A stretch of 36,803 nt of DNA. Origin: Actinomycetes bacterium (GTDB taxonomy: Bacteria; Actinomycetota; Acidimicrobiia; Acidimicrobiales; Aldehydirespiratoraceae). Position 1 is the first letter of the stretch, and every line of letters starts with the position of its first letter. Made by a program: the position numbers and the translations under genes. Where the stretch lies: NCBI GenBank assembly GCA_024276495.1, contig JAJRXC010000084.1, positions 1 through 36,803 on the forward strand, given 5' to 3'. Of the stretch, positions 1-11,955 are shown piece by piece. Below the pieces are notes generated by a model. It saw only the letters and a list, made by a program, of their open reading frames with translations, had not been told where the DNA came from and searched no databases.

Positions 1-3
1 ACT

Positions 4-1527
<1,524 letters not shown>

Positions 1528-1536
1528 GATCTCCGT

Positions 1537-1723
1537 ACCAGCCGAAGCCGGTCCTTCAATCGGGTTGCCGGTATCCCCCATCACCACCGCGTCGAAACGC
1601 CGTACTGATCGCGTGGGGACACCAACGTACTGAGAGCCGGTCACCGCTGGCTGCAGTGACCATTTGGTTCGTCCGGCGGTCCGAAGACCACCGAACTGGC
1701 TCGCCCGGTGCCGAAGCACCGGG
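1537..1723 (-). promoter_or_regulatory. Three UUCG-capped hairpins in the 16S leader
   Basis: On the minus strand three stem-loops each have the loop UUCG: 1704-1723 (8-bp stem, C-G closing pair), 1675-1692 (7-bp stem with one G-T pair) and 1537-1552 (6-bp stem with one G-T pair). A further inverted repeat, GGTCAC/GTGACC, lies at 1639-1661. rRNA leaders commonly carry processing stems and antitermination structures, so these are probably folding or RNase III-type processing elements of the pre-16S leader. That role is inferred. The stems were read directly. Confidence 0.6.
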
Positions 1724-1800
1724 TCTTTTGAATTGACAGATGCCATTTCGGGTCGCGAAACCCAAAACGTCACCCGCACTCGCTTTTGCGTCCGTCTCTT

Positions 1801-1816
1801 CCGTTTTCAAGGAGCA
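1801..1816 (-). promoter_or_regulatory. boxA-like rRNA antitermination signal
   Basis: The minus strand reads TGCTCCTTGAAAACGG, close to the rRNA boxA of other bacteria (for example TGTTCTTTGAAAACT in Bacillus-type leaders). boxA in the nascent RNA binds NusB and S10 and makes polymerase resistant to Rho inside long untranslated rRNA. It lies about 275 bases before the 16S 5' end and about 90 bases after the proposed promoter, a normal place. Confidence 0.65.
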
Positions 1817-1914
1817 ATCGACACCGGAGTGCCGGGCACGCAGATCGCACGGAGACGAGTCCGTCGGTGCCTTGCAAAGCTTCCAGGGGCTATTGCCCAC
1901 AGAGGCGAGTTTTC

Positions 1915-1943
1915 ACGCTATCGGGAGGAAGCTGGAGCGTCAA
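1915..1943 (-). promoter_or_regulatory. Candidate rRNA operon promoter
   Basis: The minus strand shows TTGACG (1943-1938), a 17-base spacer and TAGCGT (1920-1915), a good sigma70-family promoter. Just upstream is an A-rich run (GGAAAAATC, about 1957-1965) that could act as an UP element. Transcription would start near 1908, giving a leader of about 380 nt that contains boxA and the UUCG hairpins. Other promoters further upstream cannot be excluded. Confidence 0.6.
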
Positions 1944-2100
1944 CCCCGGCTGTCACGATTTTTCCGCCCGGGACCGGCCATCGCGGGCCGACCTCCGAAC
2001 TTCGAACGCCGGCGAACACTACCGCCACCAGGCCAGTCGCGTGCACGGCGACCGTGTGTTCCCCGTCACAGCTGGCATTCCGTGCGGCGCAGACCGCGAC

Positions 2101-3366
2101 TCAGACCCGAACGACGAGATGACGCAGCTTCTTGCCGCGCTGGACGAGCGCGAACCGGCCGCCGATGAACGCCGGCGCGTCGCCGGCGTCGGTCACCCGC
2201 TCACCGTTGACGCGAATGCCGCCCTGGCCGATCTGGCGTCGGGCATCGCCCTTCGACGAGCACACACCGGTCGCGACGAGCAGATCGACCACCGGCTCCG
2301 CGTCCCCGATCACGTCACCGGCGACCTCCGTCTCGGGAACGATGCCCCGCAGCGCCTCGAGCGACTCGAGATCGAACTCTCCCTTTCCGAACAACGCCCG
2401 AGCCGCCGCGACCGCCCGCCGAACCTCCTCGCCGCCGTGCACCAGTTCGGTGACCGCGTCGGCCAGGGCCGCCTGGGCGACGCGGCGCTCCGGTGCGTCG
2501 GTGTGGGCAGCCATGATCTCCCTCACCTCGCCAACCGGCAGCAGGATGAGCTGCAGCAGGAAACGTTCGACGTCACGATCATCGGATCGCAAGAAGTACT
2601 GATGGAACTCGTAGGGCAGCGTTCGGGCCGGGTCGAGCCACACGGCTCCCTCGGCCGACTTGCCGAACTTCGTGCCATCGGCGCGCGTGATCAGCGGCCA
2701 GGAGAGGCCGTGGACGGCCGCGCCGCTGCGTCTGCGGGTCAGATCGATGCCGGCGGTGATGTTGCCCCACTGATCCGAACCGCCGATCTGCAACCGACAG
2801 CCGTACTCCTCGTGAAGCCACCAGAAGTCGAACGCCTGCAGGAGCATGTAGGAGAACTCCGTGAAGGAGATGCCGTGCTCGCCTTCCATGCGCGACCTGA
2901 TCGACTCCTTGGCCACCATCTGGTTGACGGTGACGTGCTTGCCGACATCCCGCAGGAAATCCAGCAGCCGCACCTCACCCGTCCAATCGAGGTTGTTGAC
3001 CAGCTCGACGCCGGTCGAACCGCCGATGTCGAGCAGCTGCTCGACCTGGGCGCGGATCCCGGCCACATTGGCGCCGAGCGTGTCGGCGTCGAGCAGATTC
3101 CGCTCATCGGAACGACCACCGGGATCCCCGACCATCCCCGTCGCGCCGCCCACCAGCGCGAGGGGCCGGTGGCCCGCGTCCTGGAACCGCCGCAACACGA
3201 GGATGCCGACGAGGTTGCCCACGTGCAGGCTCGACGCCGACGGGTCGATGCCGTGATAGAGGGTCACCCCTCTCTCGTCGAGAAGAGTCCGAAGGCCGCG
3301 TTCGTCGGTGTGATCATGGACGAGACCGCGGCTGCGGAGATCGTCGAGGACAGCGGAACCGGTCAT
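2101..3366 (-). CDS. tyrS: Tyrosine--tRNA ligase
   Basis: Charges tRNA-Tyr with tyrosine in the cytoplasm. The 421-residue product has the class I synthetase signatures: the HIGH-type motif HVGN at residues 48-51 within a GIDPSASSLHVG context, the tyrosine-site block GGSDQWGN near 195-202, and the KMSKS-type loop KFGKS at 233-237. The last 65 residues form an S4 RNA-binding domain (SSKGDARRQIGQGGIRVNG). Length is typical of bacterial TyrS. The ATG is preceded at 7 bases by TATCGT, which fits a leaderless transcript, so no ribosome-binding site is expected. It stands divergent from the penicillin-binding protein gene with 63 bases between the starts. In mycobacteria tyrS also lies near mpg downstream of the arg operon. 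Confidence 0.97.
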   Translation of the reverse strand: MTGSAVLDDLRSRGLVHDHTDERGLRTLLDERGVTLYHGIDPSASSLHVGNLVGILVLRRFQDAGHRPLALVGGATGMVGDPGGRSDERNLLDADTLGANVAGIRAQVEQLLDIGGSTGVELVNNLDWTGEVRLLDFLRDVGKHVTVNQMVAKESIRSRMEGEHGISFTEFSYMLLQAFDFWWLHEEYGCRLQIGGSDQWGNITAGIDLTRRRSGAAVHGLSWPLITRADGTKFGKSAEGAVWLDPARTLPYEFHQYFLRSDDRDVERFLLQLILLPVGEVREIMAAHTDAPERRVAQAALADAVTELVHGGEEVRRAVAAARALFGKGEFDLESLEALRGIVPETEVAGDVIGDAEPVVDLLVATGVCSSKGDARRQIGQGGIRVNGERVTDAGDAPAFIGGRFALVQRGKKLRHLVVRV

Positions 3367-3373
3367 GGCGTAG

Positions 3374-3379
3374 ACGATA
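3374..3379 (-). promoter_or_regulatory. -10 box of a probably leaderless tyrS promoter
   Basis: TATCGT on the minus strand ends 7 bases before the tyrS ATG. This TAnnnT-N6/7-start pattern recurs at several other genes in the window and fits transcription starting at or next to the start codon. No convincing -35 box is visible. Confidence 0.5.
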
Positions 3380-3429
3380 CGCGTCGGTGCCGTGGATCAG
3401 CTCGGTTTTGGGAGCAGAATGGACGTCTC

Positions 3430-5856
3430 ATGCGCAGCCCCCGCCGTCTACTCGTCGCGCTCGTCGTCCTCGCGTCGGTCGCCTCCGCGTGCAGCTTCGA
3501 AACCAAGGACTTCGACGCGCTGTTCGGTGAGGACTTCTCCGTCGATCAGCTCGAGACGGCCCAGTCGTCGCGGGTGGTCGACCGCAACGACAACGTGATC
3601 ACCGATCTTCGTGGCGAGCAGAACCGAACCGACATCGAGTTCGACCAGATACCCGAGGTGGTCTACAACGCGGTCGTCGCCATCGAAGACGAACGGTTCT
3701 GGGACCATGCCGGGGTCGACATCAAGGCGATCCTCCGTGCGGCCCGATCCAACGTCAGCGCCGGCGGCATCAGCGAGGGCGGCTCGACGATCACCCAGCA
3801 ATACGTCGGCAACGTGTTCCTCGAACGAGCCGACCAGACCGCGAGCCGAAAGATCGAGGAGATCTTCATGGCGCTGCGGTTCGAGCAGAACTTCAGCAAG
3901 GAGTTCATCCTCGGGCGCTACCTCAACTGGGTCTACTTCGGCAACGGCGCCTACGGCATCGAGGCGGCCGCCCGCGAGTACTTCGGCCCCCCCGACTGTG
4001 CCCGTCAACGCACCCTCGACGACAGCGACGACCGCGAGTGCCTCAAGGTCAGTGAGCTCACCATCCCGCAGGCCGCGCTCATCGCCGGTCTCATCCAGGC
4101 CCCGAGCCGTTTCAACCCGTACGACAACTACGAAGCCGCCCGGGACCGACGCGACCTGGTGCTGCTGCGCATGCTCGTCAACGACTACATCACCGAAGAC
4201 GAGTACGACCGGGCCGTGCTCGAACCGATCGAGCTCGTCGAGAACGTACCCCTGCTCGAAGAGCAGTATCCGGCCGCCTACTTCGTCGACGACGTCAAGC
4301 AGTGGTTTCTCGACAACCCCGTCTTCGGCGAGACCCGCGAAGACCGGGCGAAGCTGCTCTTCGAGGGCGGCCTCACCATTCACACCACGATCGACCTCGA
4401 CCTGCAGGCGAAGGCCGAGGCCACCGTCGAACGGATCCTGCCCGACATCGCCGCCGACGGCCGCAAGAACCCCGACGCCGCCCTCGTCACCATCGGCACG
4501 ACACCCGAGGACGACGGCCAGATCCTCGCGATGGTCGGTGGTCGCGACTTCTTCGGCGACGGCGACTTCGCCAAGCTCAACCTGGCCTCGGGCACCGGAC
4601 GCCAGGCCGGCTCGTCGATGAAGCCCATCGCGCTGGCCGCCGCGTTGCAGCGGGGCACTCCCGTCACCAGTGTGTGGCCGGCCCCGACCCGCATCGAGAT
4701 CGACGAGCCCAACATCTGCGGGCCGGTGTGGCGGGTGAAGGGCGGTGTCGGAGGCGACGTCACGCTGGTGCGGGCGACACGCAGCTCGCTCAACGTCGTC
4801 TACGCCCAGCTGATGGTCTCGCTGACGCCGCCCGTCTATGTCGACATGGCCGAACGGCTCGGCATCGGCGAGGGCCGCCTCGCCCCGGTGTGCGCCGCCG
4901 TGCTCGGCACCGAGAACGTCAACATGGTCGAGATGGCGACCGTCTTCTCGACCTTCGCCCGTTCCGGGGTCCGGGTCGACCCGGTCATGGTCACCGAGGT
5001 CGTCAACCCCGACGGCACCCTCCTCTACGAGTACAGCTCCCAGCCGGTCCCCGTGCTCAACAGCTCGGTCGCCAACCAGCTCGTCTGGGTGCTCGAAGGC
5101 GTCATCCGGGCCGGCACCGGCACCCGGGCCCAACTCGAGGGTGGGCGACCGGCCGCCGGCAAGACCGGCACGGCCCAAAACAACGGCGACGCCGCCTTCG
5201 TCGGGTTCACCCGGCAACGCACCACCGCGGTCTGGGTCGGTTTCCCCGAGGAAGTCAAACCCATGTCCGACTACTTCAACGGCCGCCGGGTGGAGGGCGG
5301 CACCTTCCCCGCCCTCATCTGGAAGGGGGTGATGGACCAGGCCCACGACGGCTTCCCCAACGAATCGTTCCCCACTCCCCCGCCCAGCTCCACCACCACG
5401 ACCCTGCCGGTCGCCCCCGAGAGCATCACGGTTCCCGACCTCGTCGGACGGACTCTCGACGACTCGGTGCTCACCGAGCTCGAGGAGGGATTCTTCACCC
5501 TCAACCCCGCAGAACGGATCACCGAGGAGTACCCCGACGGCCAGATCATCTTCCAGGTTCCCCCCGCCGGCACGCTCGTACCCGGCAACACGTTGATCAC
5601 CGTCGAGGTCGCGGTCGCCCCCCTCACGACACCGGTGCCCGATCTGATCGGGCTCACCGAGGCGGTCGCCCGCCAGACACTCACCGGCGACGGGTTCCTC
5701 TACGAGATCACCGTCGAGGAGAGCCCGTCGTCGGGCCCCGGCGGACCTGAGCCGGGTGTCGTCTGGGCCCAGGACCCGCCGGGCGGAACCGAACGCGACG
5801 GTGTCGAGACCGTGCGATTGAAAGTCAACCCGATACCAGAGGATCCCCCAGAGTGA
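3430..5856 (+). CDS. Class A penicillin-binding protein with two PASTA domains
   Basis: Bifunctional peptidoglycan synthase acting outside the membrane: it polymerises glycan strands from lipid II and cross-links the peptides. The 808-residue product has an N-terminal GT51 transglycosylase domain (about 45-235; catalytic-Glu block EDERFWDHAGVD at 86-97), then a penicillin-binding transpeptidase domain with SSMK (S395 nucleophile, K398), SLN (453-455) and KTG (578-580). After a Pro/Thr linker come two PASTA domains (about 665-730 and 731-800), which bind muropeptides or beta-lactams in other proteins. The open frame continues far upstream, but the start at 3430 is chosen because it begins a signal sequence. 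That sequence ends in VASAC (C21), a possible lipobox, unusual for this class, which normally keeps a transmembrane anchor. The stop overlaps the next gene (GTGA). Confidence 0.93.
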   Translation: MRSPRRLLVALVVLASVASACSFETKDFDALFGEDFSVDQLETAQSSRVVDRNDNVITDLRGEQNRTDIEFDQIPEVVYNAVVAIEDERFWDHAGVDIKAILRAARSNVSAGGISEGGSTITQQYVGNVFLERADQTASRKIEEIFMALRFEQNFSKEFILGRYLNWVYFGNGAYGIEAAAREYFGPPDCARQRTLDDSDDRECLKVSELTIPQAALIAGLIQAPSRFNPYDNYEAARDRRDLVLLRMLVNDYITEDEYDRAVLEPIELVENVPLLEEQYPAAYFVDDVKQWFLDNPVFGETREDRAKLLFEGGLTIHTTIDLDLQAKAEATVERILPDIAADGRKNPDAALVTIGTTPEDDGQILAMVGGRDFFGDGDFAKLNLASGTGRQAGSSMKPIALAAALQRGTPVTSVWPAPTRIEIDEPNICGPVWRVKGGVGGDVTLVRATRSSLNVVYAQLMVSLTPPVYVDMAERLGIGEGRLAPVCAAVLGTENVNMVEMATVFSTFARSGVRVDPVMVTEVVNPDGTLLYEYSSQPVPVLNSSVANQLVWVLEGVIRAGTGTRAQLEGGRPAAGKTGTAQNNGDAAFVGFTRQRTTAVWVGFPEEVKPMSDYFNGRRVEGGTFPALIWKGVMDQAHDGFPNESFPTPPPSSTTTTLPVAPESITVPDLVGRTLDDSVLTELEEGFFTLNPAERITEEYPDGQIIFQVPPAGTLVPGNTLITVEVAVAPLTTPVPDLIGLTEAVARQTLTGDGFLYEITVEESPSSGPGGPEPGVVWAQDPPGGTERDGVETVRLKVNPIPEDPPE

Positions 5857-6416
5857 CCACCGCCCACGACGCACCCCACGACGAGATCGACGAACGCCGC
5901 TTCACCCCCACCAAGATCGCGCTGGGGGCGGTCGTCGTGGTCAGCGTGGCCTTCTGGGCCTGGATCTTCCTCTTTTCATCGCGCGACAACCCGGACCGGC
6001 TGGTGACCCGCTCGTTCGCGGCCACCGCGGAGGCGATCTGCGCACCGGCCCAGGTGGCGTTTTCCGACCTTCCCCTGGGGAACAACGCGACCACACCCCA
6101 GGAGCGGGCCCGTCAGATCGAACAGGGGTCGGCGATCACCGTCGATCTCGTCCGGGAGCTGAAGGCAGCGGCGGCCTCGGTCACCGACGAAGGTGATCTC
6201 CGGTTGCTCTCTTTGTGGTTCGAGGACTGGGACGCCTACATCGAGGATCGGGCCACCTATGTCGCGAAGCTCGACGCGGCAACCGAGGACACCCCGAATC
6301 GCGACCTCATCTTCACCTTGCGAGAACGCGCCGCCGGCGGTACCTACACCCTTCGCATCGACGGGTTCGGCAACGTGAACGACATGGCGTCGTGTCGCAC
6401 TCCGGGCGACATCTGA
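5853..6416 (+). CDS. Single-pass membrane protein of unknown function
   Basis: I do not recognise a family. The GTG start overlaps the stop of the penicillin-binding protein gene by four bases (GTGA), so translation is probably coupled. The 187-residue product has a short acidic cytoplasmic N-terminus, one transmembrane helix at about 21-42 and a mostly helical outer domain with only two cysteines (C63 and one eight residues from the end, in ASCRTPGDI), which could form a disulfide. This topology and the coupling suggest a partner of the cell-wall synthase, but that is inference from position only. It ends 7 bases from the convergent NUDIX gene. Confidence 0.8.
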   Translation: MTTAHDAPHDEIDERRFTPTKIALGAVVVVSVAFWAWIFLFSSRDNPDRLVTRSFAATAEAICAPAQVAFSDLPLGNNATTPQERARQIEQGSAITVDLVRELKAAAASVTDEGDLRLLSLWFEDWDAYIEDRATYVAKLDAATEDTPNRDLIFTLRERAAGGTYTLRIDGFGNVNDMASCRTPGDI

Positions 6417-6423
6417 ACGACGC

Positions 6424-7026
6424 TCAGCCGGGCGCGATCAATCCGCGGGCCACACGAAGCCCGCGACGGGCGAGCCGCGCCAACCCCTCGTCGACTCCCA
6501 GGTCGAGGAGCTCGGATTCGGTGACCCAACGCTGATCCTGCGACTCGTGGTTCGCCCGGACCCGGGCATCGGCGGGTGCGATCACCAGGAACCGGACGTC
6601 GTGGTGGTCGTGGCCGTCCTCGTTGGGCGGGTCGACGTGATGGATGTCGAGATCGACGGCGGTCGACCAGACCCGCAGGCCGGTGATCCCGGTTTCCTCG
6701 GATGCCTCGCGCAACGCGACCGCCGCGAGATTGGCGTCACCGTCGGCGTGGCCGCCCGGCTGCACCCAGATCCGGAGCTTCGTGTGGAACAAGACGAGGG
6801 TGCGGGCTGCCTCGGCGTCGACCACCAGCGCGCTCCCGGTGAGATGGCCGGGACGCTCGCGGCGGTCGAGCGGGTCGGGCCGATCCTCGAGCAGCGAACG
6901 CATCCGGGCCCGGGTGTTCCACTGGGTCGGCTCCGCGACGGAGGTGATCGCGGCCCAGGCATCACCGAGCCGGGAGGACGGCGCGAGGCGCGGATCTCCC
7001 AGGGTGAGCAACTCGGCCTTCGACAT
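6424..7026 (-). CDS. NUDIX hydrolase
   Basis: Hydrolyses a nucleoside diphosphate linked to some other group; the substrate cannot be told. The 200-residue product carries a NUDIX box, GHADGDANLAAVALREASEE, whose REASEE core holds the metal-binding glutamates. The first glutamate of the textbook pattern (G-x5-E) is Ala here; as far as I recall this occurs in a known actinobacterial subgroup. The ATG at 7026 is preferred over an upstream in-frame start at 7098 because that one would lie inside mpg, while 7026 leaves 11 bases after the mpg stop. It is the last gene of the arg transcript and may act with mpg in clearing damaged nucleotides (inference). Confidence 0.85.
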   Translation of the reverse strand: MSKAELLTLGDPRLAPSSRLGDAWAAITSVAEPTQWNTRARMRSLLEDRPDPLDRRERPGHLTGSALVVDAEAARTLVLFHTKLRIWVQPGGHADGDANLAAVALREASEETGITGLRVWSTAVDLDIHHVDPPNEDGHDHHDVRFLVIAPADARVRANHESQDQRWVTESELLDLGVDEGLARLARRGLRVARGLIAPG

Positions 7027-7037
7027 CGGCGTTGAAG

Positions 7038-7631
7038 CTAGCGGGTCGGCGGGCGGGGACGGCTCACCTCCGAGACGTCGGGGACGGCGAAGCGCCACGG
7101 GAGGTCATCCCCCGCGGAAAGGCCGACACGGACACCGATGTCCGGCCGGGAAGGTGGAGCCGTCCCGTCGTCTCGGATCGACACGCCGGCGGAGGCGGTC
7201 ACGAGATCCGCACCGTCGTGTCGGCCGTCGAGACCGCATGCCTGGGCGAGCTTCGCCGGCCCGTTGCAGAGCTCGACGTCGGTGCGTGCCGAAGACCGCC
7301 GGCGCCGCATCGTCCCCAGGCCCCGGATCGGGGTCAGGGCACGAATGAGCACGCCGCCCGCCGTTCCCGGTCGCTCGGTGACGACGTTGGCGCACCAATG
7401 CATGCCGTAGGTGAAGTACACGTAGAGATGCCCGGCGGGGCCGAACATCACTTCGGTGCGCGGTGTCGGGCCCCGGAACGCGTGACTTCCCGGATCCTCG
7501 GAGCCGCAGTAGGCCTCGACCTCGACGATTCTCCCCGCCACCCCCGGCGCGACCAGGACCTTGTTGAGCAGGTCGGGAGCCACGGCCAACGTCGGGCGGG
7601 CGTAGAACCGGCGGCCGAGACGTCGAGTCAC
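7038..7631 (-). CDS. mpg: 3-methyladenine DNA glycosylase (AAG/MPG family)
   Basis: Removes alkylated purines such as 3-methyladenine from DNA as the first step of base excision repair. The 197-residue product matches the AAG family over its whole length. GRIVEVEAYCG (33-43) contains the catalytic glutamate, E39, by alignment with human AAG E125, followed by SHAFRGPTPRTEVMF and YVYFTYGMHWCANV. The start is the GTG at 7631, which overlaps the stop of the preceding thioesterase gene (GTGA); the longer open frame upstream of it is not this family. In mycobacteria the orthologue lies next to tyrS downstream of argH, so its presence at the end of the arg operon is conserved context. Confidence 0.93.
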   Translation of the reverse strand: MTRRLGRRFYARPTLAVAPDLLNKVLVAPGVAGRIVEVEAYCGSEDPGSHAFRGPTPRTEVMFGPAGHLYVYFTYGMHWCANVVTERPGTAGGVLIRALTPIRGLGTMRRRRSSARTDVELCNGPAKLAQACGLDGRHDGADLVTASAGVSIRDDGTAPPSRPDIGVRVGLSAGDDLPWRFAVPDVSEVSRPRPPTR

Positions 7632-8010
7632 TTCTCCAGATGGGCCCGGAGCATGTCGGGAATCGGCGTCGGCCGGAACCCTCGACTGTCGACCACGACA
7701 TAGGTCGTGGTGGAGGCCATGACCTCCCGGTCCCCGACCCGACCCACGGCCCCGACATCGAACGAGGTCGTTCCCCACCGGTCGACGGCGAGATCCAGGA
7801 TCAGTGTCTCGCCGAATCGGGCCGGGCCGGCCCACGTGATCTCGCTGCGTTTGACCATGACTTCCCAACCGAGACGTCTCTCGAACTCCGCGTCGAGGGC
7901 CCGGATCCAACAATCGACCGCGTCGTCGATGAACGCCATGTAGTGGGCGTTGAAGACCACTCCCTGCTGGTCGCACTCGCCGTAGCGGATGCGATAGTCG
8001 AACGAGGCCA

Positions 8011-8011
<1 letters not shown>
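7628..8011 (-). CDS. Acyl-CoA thioesterase, 4HBT hot-dog family
   Basis: Predicted to hydrolyse an acyl-CoA or aryl-CoA thioester. The 127-residue product is one hot-dog domain. The segment RYGECDQQGVVFNAHY (9-24) aligns with the active-site loop of Pseudomonas 4-hydroxybenzoyl-CoA thioesterase, placing the catalytic aspartate at D14. The true substrate is unknown, and nothing nearby suggests 4-hydroxybenzoate. The ATG overlaps the argH stop by one base (TGATG) and the stop overlaps the mpg start by four, so it is translated as part of the arg transcript. Confidence 0.88.
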
Positions 8012-10591
<2,580 letters not shown>

Positions 10592-10603
10592 CGGCAGTCG
10601 CTT

Positions 10604-11065
10604 TCAGAGTCCGGCCAACTCGCGAAGGCGAGAGGCGAGGTCGGGACCACCGATGTTCTCGGTGGCGACAACGATCAAGGTGTCGTCGCCGGCGACGGTA
10701 CCCAGGATCTCCTCCATCCCGGCACGGTCGAGGGCGGAAGCGACGACATGGGCGGAGCCGGGCGGGGTCCGCAGCACGACGATGTTGGCCGACGAGGCGA
10801 CGTCGGCCACCCAGTCTGCCATGACCCGGCGCAGGTGGTCGAGTGGGGCGATGCGGTCGACGGGATGCTCCGGGATCGCATAGACCGTCTCACCACCCGG
10901 CACCCGCACCTTGATCGCGCCGAGCTCGTCGAGGTCACGCGAGACGGTGGCCTGGGTGGCCTCGATCCCGTCGGCCTGGAGAAGCTCGACGAGCTGACCC
11001 TGGTTCGTTACCGAATGCTCCTCGAGCAGCGTCGAGATCCGGACCTGGCGACGGGCCTTGCTCAT
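10604..11065 (-). CDS. argR: Arginine repressor
   Basis: Hexameric transcription factor that binds ARG boxes when arginine is present. The 153-residue product has the winged-helix N-terminal domain (residues 5-70; recognition region ATQATVSRDLDELG) and the C-terminal oligomerisation/arginine-binding domain with GTVAGDDT near 126-133 supplying the arginine-binding aspartates. The ATG overlaps the argF stop by four bases (ATGA). It lies inside the operon it probably controls; two ARG boxes sit over the argC promoter at 16411-16444, giving a negative feedback loop. Confidence 0.96.
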   Translation of the reverse strand: MSKARRQVRISTLLEEHSVTNQGQLVELLQADGIEATQATVSRDLDELGAIKVRVPGGETVYAIPEHPVDRIAPLDHLRRVMADWVADVASSANIVVLRTPPGSAHVVASALDRAGMEEILGTVAGDDTLIVVATENIGGPDLASRLRELAGL

Positions 11066-11955
11066 CGCTGGGCCTCTCCCAGAAGCCAGCAGAGAAGACC
11101 CCGGGCGGCATGCATGCGGTTGGCGGCCTGCAGCCAGATCCGGCTGCGGGGCCCGTCGAGCACCTCGTCGACGACTTCCTCACCCCGGTGGGCGGGAAGA
11201 CAATGAAGGAAGATCGCCTCGGGCGATGCCAGCCCCATGAGCCGTTCGTCGATCTGGAACCCCTCGAAGTCGCGTCGGCGGCGGGCGGCTTCGGCTTCTT
11301 GGCCCATCGAGGTCCAGGTGTCGGCATACACGACATCGGCCCCGGCGACCGCGTCCTCGGGGCGATCACAGACCGTGGGCTCGCCGACCAGGCGGATCCG
11401 ATCGAGGTCCTCGGAGGCAAACTGGTAGCCGGGCGGGCTGGCGATGCGGAACTGCACCCCGGTCAGACCGGCGCCGATCGCGAGCGAGCGCGCCACGTTG
11501 TTCGCGTCGCCCACGTATGCCACCGTCCGACCTTCCAGACCGTCGAACTCGCTCCTGATCGTCAAAAGGTCGGCGAGGGCCTGCATCGGATGCCCCTCGT
11601 CGCAGAGAAGGTTGACGATCGGGATCTGTTCGACCTTCGCCATGCGTTCGACGACCGAGTGCTGATGCACCCGCGCACCGATCGCGGCATGGAACCCGGC
11701 CATGGCCTTGGTGACGTCCTCGACGGACTCGCGGGTGTCGAGCCCGACTTCGTCGCCCTGGATGCAAACCGGGTGGCCGCCGAGTTGGACCACGGCCATC
11801 TCCATCGAGTTGCGGGTGCGCGTCGACGGCTTCTGGAAGATGAGCGCCATCCCCTTGGCCGCGAGAACGGGGGTCGGGTCGGGGACGAGCGCCAGATCGA
11901 GCACCCGGGCGAGCTCGGCCGGGGTGAGATCGTCGATTTCGAGAAAGTGGCGCAT
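11062..11955 (-). CDS. argF: Ornithine carbamoyltransferase
   Basis: Makes citrulline from ornithine and carbamoyl phosphate. The 297-residue product shows the carbamoyl-phosphate motif STRTR (in QKPSTRTRNSMEMA, residues 42-55), the HQH-type segment with HPMQALADL, and the ornithine-loop motif HCLPAHRG near the C-terminus. The ATG at 11955 overlaps the argD stop by one base (TGATG); an upstream in-frame start at 12099 would add an unrelated Arg/His-rich stretch lying inside argD and is rejected. Anabolic type is inferred from the biosynthetic operon. Confidence 0.96.
   Translation of the reverse strand: MRHFLEIDDLTPAELARVLDLALVPDPTPVLAAKGMALIFQKPSTRTRNSMEMAVVQLGGHPVCIQGDEVGLDTRESVEDVTKAMAGFHAAIGARVHQHSVVERMAKVEQIPIVNLLCDEGHPMQALADLLTIRSEFDGLEGRTVAYVGDANNVARSLAIGAGLTGVQFRIASPPGYQFASEDLDRIRLVGEPTVCDRPEDAVAGADVVYADTWTSMGQEAEAARRRRDFEGFQIDERLMGLASPEAIFLHCLPAHRGEEVVDEVLDGPRSRIWLQAANRMHAARGLLCWLLGEAQR

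Larger units (their letters stand above)
1528..2100 (-). other. rRNA operon leader and upstream spacer, no protein gene
   Basis: This 573-base stretch between the 5' end of 16S rRNA and the 3' end of tyrS holds no credible protein gene; the open frames crossing it have no start context and no recognisable product. From about 1908 down to 1528 it is the transcribed leader of the rRNA operon, with hairpins and a boxA-like signal listed separately. The part from about 1945 to 2100 is the promoter upstream region and the tyrS 3' flank. I saw no obvious terminator with a T-run for tyrS there. Confidence 0.8.

Noticed and set aside
1704-1730. Plus-strand intrinsic terminator
   Set aside because: The stem and following TCTTTT look right, but no plus-strand gene precedes it; on the transcribed strand it is a UUCG hairpin of the rRNA leader. 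Kept only as a side remark.
1786-3429. Long in-frame open extension upstream of the penicillin-binding protein
   Set aside because: It runs antisense to tyrS, has no conserved domain, and a signal peptide begins exactly at the ATG at 3430.
3448-5874. Open frame of 808 codons antisense to the penicillin-binding protein gene
   Set aside because: High-GC codon bias leaves the complementary frame open; its Gly/Asp/Val-rich product matches no family and the sense strand codes for a clear multidomain enzyme.
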